From positions 1 through 39,400 of the forward strand of contig CAMAWO010000007.1 in NCBI GenBank assembly GCA_945861925.1: a DNA stretch of 39,400 nt, written 5' to 3'. Each line of letters opens with the position of its first letter. Within the stretch, counting starts at the first letter, position 1. A program made the position numbers and the translations under genes. Below, in pieces: positions 34,001 through 39,400 of this stretch. The notes under the pieces were generated by a model. That model was not told the DNA's origin and did not search any database. It saw only the letters and a list, made by a program, of their open reading frames with translations. This DNA is from Bifidobacterium breve (lineage in GTDB: Bacteria; Actinomycetota; Actinomycetes; S36-B12).

Positions 34001-34914
34001 TCGTCCTCCAGCGTGCGCCCGGTCAGTCGAAGGAAGACATCCTCGAGGGAGGACCTGCGCACGAGCGAGGTGACCGGGGCGAATCCTCGCGCGACAATCG
34101 CCTGGAGGCACTCCTCGCCAGTCTCGGTGTAGATGAGGATTCGGTCGGGGAGAACCTCGGCGCGCTCACCGATGTCCGCGATCAGCGGGGCGATCTCGGA
34201 ATTGCGATCTGAGCCGAATCGCACTTCGACCACTTCCTTCGAGGCGTACTCGCGGATGAGCGAGCCCGGCGTGCCCTCGGCCACGATTCGGCCCCGATCC
34301 ATGACGACGAGCCGGTCGCACAACTGCTCGGCCTCGTCCATATGGTGGGTGGTCACGACGAGCGTGGCTCCGTCCTCCTTGAGCCGAAAGAGTCGGTCCC
34401 AAAGGATGTGACGGGCCTGCGGGTCAAGGCCGGTGGTCGGTTCGTCGAGCATGAGGATCTCCGGGTCATTAACGAGCCCGCGGGCGATCGTGAGGCGCCG
34501 CTTCATGCCACCGCTCAGGGCGTCGATCTTGGTGTCACGCTTGTCCTCGAGCTGCGCAAACGCGAGGAGCTCCTCGATTCGTGGCTTCAGGTAGGAACGT
34601 GGCAGGCCAAAATACCGCCCGTATACATAAAGGTTTTCGCGAACGGTGAGCTCGGCATCGTTGTTGTCCTGCTGTGGGACGACGCCGAGGTGCGCGCGGA
34701 TCGCCGGGCCCTCCTTGCTCGGGTCCTTGCCGAGGATCGTGAGGTCGCCCGACGTGCGCAGCAGGGTGGCGGCGATCATCCGCATCGTGGTCGACTTTCC
34801 TGCACCGTTCGGCCCGAGGATTCCGAAGGACTCGCCGCGGGCAACCTCGAAGTCGATGTCGTCGACGGCGGTGAAGTCGCCGTACCGCTTGGTGAGTCCA
34901 CGGGCCGTGATCAC
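33997..34914 (-). CDS. ABC transporter ATP-binding protein (DrrA/NodI-like)
   Basis: A 305-residue ATPase with all motifs: Walker A GPNGAGKST at 34-42, Q-loop PQQDNND, signature LSGGM at 133-137, Walker B ILMLDEP and D-loop, and the H-loop TTHHMDEAEQL. The C-terminal about 80 residues form the small domain found in DrrA/NodI exporters. GTG 34914 overlaps the stop of the upstream RelE toxin gene as GTGA; no other ribosome site or promoter is seen before it. Exporter substrate cannot be told. Confidence 0.94.
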   Translation of the reverse strand: MITARGLTKRYGDFTAVDDIDFEVARGESFGILGPNGAGKSTTMRMIAATLLRTSGDLTILGKDPSKEGPAIRAHLGVVPQQDNNDAELTVRENLYVYGRYFGLPRSYLKPRIEELLAFAQLEDKRDTKIDALSGGMKRRLTIARGLVNDPEILMLDEPTTGLDPQARHILWDRLFRLKEDGATLVVTTHHMDEAEQLCDRLVVMDRGRIVAEGTPGSLIREYASKEVVEVRFGSDRNSEIAPLIADIGERAEVLPDRILIYTETGEECLQAIVARGFAPVTSLVRRSSLEDVFLRLTGRTLEDE

Positions 34915-35192
34915 GCTCGGCGCTCAAACGATCGATAGACATCCTTGCGATCACCTAGGGCGAGGATCAAGATCAGCAGCCGGGCGTCAACGATGGTGTA
35001 GACAATTCGATAGTTACCAATTCGGACTCGCAGGTAGCCGGGATGACCAACGAGCGCCTTCATTGCGGGAGGTCGTGGCTCGGTCTGCAGCACCTCTAGT
35101 GCCGTGACGATGCGCAACTGGGCAGCGCTATTGAGTTTGCGCAGTTGCCGTGCGGCAGCACCCGTCAACTCGACCGTGTACGCAGGGGCCAC
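34911..35192 (-). CDS. relE: RelE/ParE-family toxin
   Basis: A 93-residue toxin: YTVELTGAAARQLRKLNSAAQ at the start, then PAMKALVGHPGYLRVRIGNYRIVYTIVD and ILALGDRKDVYRSF. The LRVRIGNYRIVY and DRKDVYR motifs are those of RelE, which cuts ribosome-bound mRNA. GTG 35192 is 2 nt after the antitoxin stop. The TGA stop (34913-34911) overlaps the ABC ATPase start, so toxin and exporter are translated in coupling. The protein looks intact. Confidence 0.9.
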   Translation of the reverse strand: MAPAYTVELTGAAARQLRKLNSAAQLRIVTALEVLQTEPRPPAMKALVGHPGYLRVRIGNYRIVYTIVDARLLILILALGDRKDVYRSFERRA

Positions 35193-35194
35193 CG

Positions 35195-35449
35195 CTACAG
35201 GCCGAGTTCGCGGCGGATCGCATCAAGGGTGACAGTCTCTTCACCGTCGTGCATGGACTGCTCCGCCTCCGCGGCGCGGGCCGCGTCCTGCGCGTCCTCG
35301 AGCGCCTGCAAGGCGCGGTGCGCGACTTCGGCGTCAAGGAGAATGACGGATTCCCGGCCATGCTCAGTGATGCTCACCGGGCCGCGGTGCGCGTCATCAA
35401 TTGTCTGCGCCCACTGTTGGCGCGCTTGGGTTGCTGGAATCTGCTTCAC
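35195..35449 (-). CDS. Phd/YefM-family antitoxin
   Basis: An 84-residue antitoxin: KQIPATQARQQWAQTIDDAHRGPVSITEHGRESVILLDAEVAHRALQALEDAQDAA is a typical Phd/YefM fold, with a C-terminal TLDAIRRELGL that wraps the toxin. It would repress the promoter of the whole run. GTG 35449 is set by TACAAT 6 nt upstream, with no Shine-Dalgarno. Next to its RelE partner (2 nt gap). Confidence 0.9.
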   Translation of the reverse strand: MKQIPATQARQQWAQTIDDAHRGPVSITEHGRESVILLDAEVAHRALQALEDAQDAARAAEAEQSMHDGEETVTLDAIRRELGL

Positions 35450-35455
35450 CGCTAA

Positions 35456-35461
35456 ATTGTA
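35456..35461 (-). promoter_or_regulatory. probable -10 box (TACAAT) of the TA-ABC operon
   Basis: Minus-strand TACAAT, the best -10 match in the window, ends 6 nt before GTG 35449. It appears to be the only promoter for antitoxin, toxin and the three ABC genes. GTAC at its start may be part of an antitoxin operator. Confidence 0.55.
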
Positions 35462-35463
35462 CG

Positions 35464-36081
35464 TTATTGGGTGATCGCACTGCGCGGCGGCGGTCGAAGT
35501 CCCTCTGCACGCAACTCGAGGGCGGCGAGTGCATCGACGATCTGACGATCACCACGCCGCCACGCCCCGGCCGGGTCGTCGTCGATCCGAGCGAGGATGT
35601 GTAGGGGCTGACGGGCCAGAGCCCGCAGTGCGAAGAGGTCGAGGTCGGCGTCCGCATCGACAAACCTTCGCGCGGCCGTGGCCCGGCGCATGAATGCGAT
35701 GCGAATCGGCAGCCAGACTGCGGCGAACGAGGTGAAGGCGAGGACGGCGAGGGTGACCGAGAGGAACGTGGCGAGGAGCGTCACTGCGTCGACCTGCGCC
35801 TGACCCGCGGCCGCCATGACCCGGGCGGCCGCGCTCATGCCATCGAACGGCAGGCTGAGCCCGTCGCCGACAAGCGGCACGCCACCGATGGCATCACCCG
35901 CGGAGTCGATGCTCGTCGCGAGATCTGTGGCGCCCTCGGCGATCGCGATCCCGGGTGCCGCGAGCTTCATGATGAGGCCGTGGAGGGTAAATGCGATCCA
36001 AATCCAGCCGGCAGTCCACACGACCAGCCATAGGTCCCCGGCGAACTGACGAGCCCTCCGAGCGGGCAATTGCGAGTACAT
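35464..36081 (-). CDS. membrane protein of unknown function
   Basis: A 205-residue protein with two strongly hydrophobic regions (LWLVVWTAGWIWIAFTLHGLIM near 20-45 and VTLLATFLSVTLAVLAFTSFAAVWL near 100-130), each one or two helices, and a basic, Arg/Ala-rich C-terminus ending in PPPRSAITQ. I do not recognise it. ATG 36081 is set by AGGAGGAG upstream; the frame to 36111 is longer but lacks a site. Divergent from bipA. Confidence 0.7.
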   Translation of the reverse strand: MYSQLPARRARQFAGDLWLVVWTAGWIWIAFTLHGLIMKLAAPGIAIAEGATDLATSIDSAGDAIGGVPLVGDGLSLPFDGMSAAARVMAAAGQAQVDAVTLLATFLSVTLAVLAFTSFAAVWLPIRIAFMRRATAARRFVDADADLDLFALRALARQPLHILARIDDDPAGAWRRGDRQIVDALAALELRAEGLRPPPRSAITQ

Positions 36082-36140
36082 CTGCACGGCTCCTCCTCCT
36101 GTTTCCCTCATAGGATTTCAGCCAGCCCCCCATGTCGCCA

Positions 36141-36146
36141 TAGAGT
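36141..36146 (+). promoter_or_regulatory. probable -10 box (TAGAGT) of leaderless bipA
   Basis: TAGAGT ends 6 nt before GTG 36153; no Shine-Dalgarno. A divergent gene starts at 36081. Confidence 0.5.
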
Positions 36147-36152
36147 CACCGG

Positions 36153-38012
36153 GTGGAACTTAGAAAAGACCTTCGTAATGTCGCCATCATCGCTCACGTC
36201 GACCACGGCAAGACCACCTTGGTCGATGCCATGCTCTGGCAGTCGGGCGCCTTCCGTGAGAATCAAGACGTCAATGACCGCGTCATGGACTCGATGGACC
36301 TCGAGCGCGAGAAGGGCATCACGATCCTCGCGAAGAACACCTCGGTCCACTACACCGGCGACGGAGCCCCAGAAGGGGGGGTGACCTTCAACATCATCGA
36401 CACCCCCGGCCACGCTGACTTTGGCGGCGAGGTCGAGCGCGGACTCGAGATGGTCGATGGCGTCGTGCTCCTCGTCGATGCGTCAGAGGGCCCACTGCCC
36501 CAGACCCGCTTCGTGCTGCGCAAGGCCCTGCAGAAGAACCTGCCGGTCGTCCTCGTCATCAATAAGGTTGACAGGCCCGACTCACGCATCGAGGCCGTCG
36601 TTGACGAGACATATGAGCTCTTCCTCGACCTTGACGCCACGGAGAAGCAGATCGACTTCCCGATCGTTTACACGAGTGCCAAGGCCGGACGCGCGTCGCT
36701 CACACGAACCGCTGATGGCGGAATGCCGGAGGAGGAGAACCTCGAGCCCCTCTTCAAGACCCTCCTCGAGACGGTGCCGGCACCCCAGTACGACCCAGAG
36801 AAGCCCCTTCAGGCCCATGTGACGAACCTCGATGCATCGCCCTATCTCGGCCGGCTCGCCCTGTGCCGCGTTCATCAGGGCTACATCAAGAAGGGTCAGC
36901 AGGTCGCCTGGATGAAGATCGACGGCACCGTCGAGCGCGCGAAGGTCGTCGAACTCCTCATCACAAAGAACCTCAACCGTGTGCCGGCCGAAAGCGCTGG
37001 CCCGGGCGACATCATCGCTGTGGCCGGCATCCCCGGAATCACCATCGGTGAGACCCTCGCCGACATCGAGAACCCGGTGGCTCTGCCCGTCATCACTGTC
37101 GATGAGCCGTCGATCTCGATGACGATCGGTATCAACACCGCACCGTTGGCAGGCAAGAGCGGCAAGAAACTCACCGCGAGCATGGTCAAGCAGCGCCTCG
37201 ACCAGGAGCTCGTCGGCAACGTCTCGATCCGAATGAACAACACCGAGCGCCCCGACACCTGGGAGATCCAGGGCCGCGGCGAGCTGCAGCTTGCGATCCT
37301 CGTCGAGATGATGCGCCGCGAGGACTTCGAGCTCACCGTCGGCAAGCCCCAGGTTGTCACGAAAATCGTTGACGGGAAGAAGCATGAGCCCATGGAGCGG
37401 CTCTCGGTCGATATCCCCGAGGACTACCTCGGCGTCGTCACCCAGCTCATGGCGCTGCGCAAGGGCCGTATGGAGCAGATGGTCAACCACGGCACCGGGT
37501 GGGTCCGGATGGACTACATCGTCCCGGCTCGCGGCCTCATTGGCTTTCGCACTGAGTTCCTCACCGAGACTCGCGGCACCGGTCTGCTCCACCACGTGTT
37601 CGACCGCTACGAGCCGTGGCACGGCGAGCTTCGGACTCGTCCAACGGGCTCGCTCGTAGCTGACCGCACCGGACCCACGACCGGGTTCGCGCTCGCGAAC
37701 CTGCAGGAGCGCGGCACCATGTTTGTTGGCCCGGGTACCGAGGTCTACGAGGGAATGATCGTCGGCGAGAACTCCCGTCAGGATGACATGGACGTCAACC
37801 CGACGAAGGAAAAGAAGCTCACCAACATGCGCCAGTCCTCGGGCGACATCCTTGTGCCGCTCATCCCGCACAAGCAGCTCTCCCTCGAGCAGGCCCTCGA
37901 ATTCTGCCGTGAGGACGAGTGTGTCGAGATCACCCCGTCGACCGTCCGTATTCGCAAGGTCATCCTCGCCGGCGCTGAGCGGGCGAGGGCTGGGCGCAGG
38001 CCCAAGGACTAG
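36153..38012 (+). CDS. typA: ribosome-associated GTPase BipA/TypA
   Basis: A 619-residue translational GTPase, normal for BipA. G1 is AHVDHGKTTL, followed by NDRVMDSMDLEREKGITILAKN (switch I), DTPGHADFGGEVER (G3) and VINKVDRPDSR (G4), then domain 2, the two EF-G-like domains (IQGRGELQLAILVEMMRREDFEL, EDYLGVVTQLMALRKGRMEQM) and the BipA-specific C-terminus (NMRQSSGDILVPLIPHKQLSLEQALEFCREDECVEITP). BipA helps ribosome assembly and growth in cold or stress. GTG 36153 fits the conserved MELRKDLRNVAIIAH start. Confidence 0.96.
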   Translation: MELRKDLRNVAIIAHVDHGKTTLVDAMLWQSGAFRENQDVNDRVMDSMDLEREKGITILAKNTSVHYTGDGAPEGGVTFNIIDTPGHADFGGEVERGLEMVDGVVLLVDASEGPLPQTRFVLRKALQKNLPVVLVINKVDRPDSRIEAVVDETYELFLDLDATEKQIDFPIVYTSAKAGRASLTRTADGGMPEEENLEPLFKTLLETVPAPQYDPEKPLQAHVTNLDASPYLGRLALCRVHQGYIKKGQQVAWMKIDGTVERAKVVELLITKNLNRVPAESAGPGDIIAVAGIPGITIGETLADIENPVALPVITVDEPSISMTIGINTAPLAGKSGKKLTASMVKQRLDQELVGNVSIRMNNTERPDTWEIQGRGELQLAILVEMMRREDFELTVGKPQVVTKIVDGKKHEPMERLSVDIPEDYLGVVTQLMALRKGRMEQMVNHGTGWVRMDYIVPARGLIGFRTEFLTETRGTGLLHHVFDRYEPWHGELRTRPTGSLVADRTGPTTGFALANLQERGTMFVGPGTEVYEGMIVGENSRQDDMDVNPTKEKKLTNMRQSSGDILVPLIPHKQLSLEQALEFCREDECVEITPSTVRIRKVILAGAERARAGRRPKD

Positions 38013-38147
38013 GCAGGCGGCTTCCCAAGAGCGGGTAACGGACTGGCAACGATTTCTCGTTGGCCATCGGCAAATGTCTACCGTCGGGTAACCTGTATCC
38101 GACTCAGGCTACCGGCCGGGCACAGTTTTGATCCTTCTAGGAGGAAC

Positions 38148-39125
38148 ATGTCCCTGACCATCGCAGCGGCGCCCACGGGCGCGGTTGACACGGTGGTCGG
38201 GCGCACCCTTCGGCAGATCGTCTGGGCGCGCGTCCGCCGCGACCGGGTCGCGATGGTGTGCCTCGTCATCCTCATCGGTCTGTACCTGATCGCCATCATG
38301 GCGCCGGCCATCTGCGCGGTCATCGGGGTCGACCCCTACTCCTTCGACAGTGCCTCCATCAGCGACTTGGGAGGCGGCCCGGTCGACGCATGGGGTGGAA
38401 TCAGCCTCAATCACCCGCTCGGGGTCGAGTGGGGGACCGGACGCGACATCTTCGCCCAACTCCTCTTCGGTCTGCGCATCTCCCTCCTCATCGCGACGAG
38501 CGCGACGATTATCACCGTTGTCATCGGTACCATCATCGGCATCGTTTCGGGCTACTCGGGAGGCAAGACCGATGCGGTCATCGGACGCATCATGGACCTC
38601 ACGCTCGCCTTCCCGTTCCTCCTCATCATCCTGGCTCTCTCAGGTGTGCTGACCCAGCGACTGACCTCGCTTGGCGTTCCCGAGGGGAATCCGTCGCGCA
38701 TCGTCTACATGATCCTCGTGTTCAGCGTCTTCGGCTGGCCCTACCTGGCCCGCATCGTTCGAGGTCAGGTCTTCAGCCTGCGGGAGCGCGAGTTCGTCGA
38801 GGCTGCCGTCGCCATGGGGGCAAGCAAGCCCCGGATCCTCTTCGTCGAGATCCTTCCGAATTTGTGGGCGCCAATCCTCGTCTACGCCACGCTCACCCTC
38901 CCTACGTACATCGCCACGGAGGCAGCGTTGTCCTTCCTCGGGATAGGGGTGCTGCCGCCCGACACCTCGTTCGGCGCGATGCTCGCGAGCTCAGTCAGCT
39001 ACTTCAGCGTCGTGCCGTCGTACCTCTTTATTCCTGGCGTACTGCTCGTGACGCTTGTGGTCACCTTCAACCTCGTCGGCGACGCTGTTCGTGATGCCCT
39101 CGACCCAAGGGCTGGTCGCCGGTGA
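38148..39125 (+). CDS. dipeptide/oligopeptide-type ABC transporter permease (DppC/OppC family)
   Basis: A 325-residue permease with six transmembrane helices. An N-terminal helix (MVCLVILIGLYLIAIMAPAIC) is followed by HPLGVEWGTGRDIFAQLLFGLRISLLIA, the DppC start motif, then LAFPFLLIILAL, the EAA loop (EFVEAAVAMGASKPRILFVEILPN) and TEAALSFLGIGVLPPDTSFGAML. It is the C-type permease of a peptide/nickel importer; no B-type permease is seen before it. ATG 38148 has AGGAGG. The next gene is a lipoprotein substrate-binding protein, so an operon runs beyond the window. Confidence 0.93.
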   Translation: MSLTIAAAPTGAVDTVVGRTLRQIVWARVRRDRVAMVCLVILIGLYLIAIMAPAICAVIGVDPYSFDSASISDLGGGPVDAWGGISLNHPLGVEWGTGRDIFAQLLFGLRISLLIATSATIITVVIGTIIGIVSGYSGGKTDAVIGRIMDLTLAFPFLLIILALSGVLTQRLTSLGVPEGNPSRIVYMILVFSVFGWPYLARIVRGQVFSLREREFVEAAVAMGASKPRILFVEILPNLWAPILVYATLTLPTYIATEAALSFLGIGVLPPDTSFGAMLASSVSYFSVVPSYLFIPGVLLVTLVVTFNLVGDAVRDALDPRAGRR

Positions 39126-39149
39126 TGTGCGCATGGGGATTTGAGAATT

Positions 39150-39184
39150 CCGGCAGACGGGGCTCCTTGCCCCGGGCCTGCCGG
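39150..39184 (+). other. strong intercistronic stem-loop
   Basis: CCGGCAG-AC-GGGGC-TCCTT-GCCCC-GGGC-CTGCCGG pairs over 12 bp with an inner bulge. A second small hairpin, CGGGAG-CC-TCCCG, follows at about 39192-39204. They lie between permease and binding-protein genes. Such hairpins often protect the downstream mRNA or cut read-through, giving binding protein in excess; which occurs here is inference. Confidence 0.6.
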
Positions 39185-39225
39185 TTGACATCGGGAGCCT
39201 CCCGGTGCCGTTGATAGGAGGAACG

Positions 39226-39400
39226 ATGGGGATTGCCAAAACTGGCTCCCGCATTGCCGTGCTCGGTGCAGTCGCTGCACTCGTGCTCGCGGCTTGCGGC
39301 GGGTCATCGAGCAGCAGCAGTAGCAGTGGAGGAGGAGGAGGCGAGCCACAGTCGGGCGGCACCCTCTACTACCTCACCAATGCCGAGCAGTTCGACCAGA
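39226..39400 (+). CDS. substrate-binding lipoprotein of the peptide ABC transporter, 5' end (partial)
   Basis: The first 58 residues are visible. A signal peptide with a lipobox (LVLAACGG) is followed by a Ser/Gly-rich spacer and GGTLYYLTNAEQFDQ, the start of the SBP_bac_5 (DppA/OppA-type) fold. ATG 39226 has a perfect AGGAGG before it. The lipid anchor on the Cys would hold it outside the membrane next to the permease. It continues past the window. Confidence 0.9.
   Translation, partial: MGIAKTGSRIAVLGAVAALVLAACGGSSSSSSSSGGGGGEPQSGGTLYYLTNAEQFDQ

Noticed and set aside
36582-37871. Long minus-strand open frame antisense to bipA
   Set aside because: It mirrors a highly conserved gene codon by codon; long antisense frames are expected in high-GC coding DNA.

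Overview
The window is high-GC DNA from an actinobacterium. The strongest evidence is a conserved gene block between about 12.9 and 27.9 kb: isoprenyl transferase, PIN-PhoH ATPase, Rpf-like secreted protein, class I fumarase, glpX, a DUF4245 protein, xseB-xseA, ispH, a DUF6542-like membrane protein, rmuC and ychF. The phoH2-fum-glpX-Rv1100-xseB-xseA-lytB2-ychF order of the Mycobacterium tuberculosis Rv1095-Rv1112 region is the same in outline. Genus cannot be read from the sequence. No rRNA, tRNA or CRISPR array was seen.

Layout. From 1 to about 12.8 kb is an accessory region rich in broken genes. It holds the 3' end of an HNH-type protein, two small secreted proteins, an AAA+/DUF4143 ATPase with three direct repeats in its promoter, an XRE-regulator remnant, a secreted tyrosinase with a 547-residue secreted neighbour of unknown family, an IS3-type transposase scrap between those two, a CYP102-type (P450-BM3) reductase half without its P450, an AbiE-like pair whose toxin carries an in-frame amber codon, an intact YoeB toxin whose YefM antitoxin is cut down to its last codons, a SagB-type dehydrogenase tail, and a Phd-like/unknown two-gene module preceded by a degenerate copy of its own 3' end. 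From 12.9 to 27.9 kb is the conserved housekeeping block. From 27.9 to 32.3 kb is a second, smaller accessory stretch: two SRPBCC proteins, a DUF1778/GNAT (TacAT-type) toxin-antitoxin pair, a DoxX-like protein and a tocopherol-cyclase-like protein. From 32.3 to 35.5 kb a Phd/RelE toxin-antitoxin pair reads directly, with a 4-nt stop/start overlap, into a DrrAB/NodIJ-like ABC exporter. From 35.5 kb to the end are a membrane protein, bipA/typA, and the start of a dipeptide/oligopeptide-type ABC transporter operon.

How genes are read. Ten genes, on both strands and in both core and accessory regions, have a TANNNT hexamer ending exactly 6 nt before the start codon, nine of them with no Shine-Dalgarno sequence. 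This predicts leaderless mRNAs. Others have normal AGGAGG-type sites. A CRP-like palindrome lies upstream of the Rpf-like gene.

The most novel-looking items are the Phd-like/unknown-partner module with its palindromic operator and decayed duplicate (11.3-12.8 kb), the toxin-antitoxin pair coupled to an ABC exporter (32.3-35.5 kb), the orphan YoeB toxin, the amber-interrupted AbiEii toxin, and the tyrosinase with its unrecognised secreted partner. All functional assignments come from reading the sequence and remembered family motifs; no database search was run.
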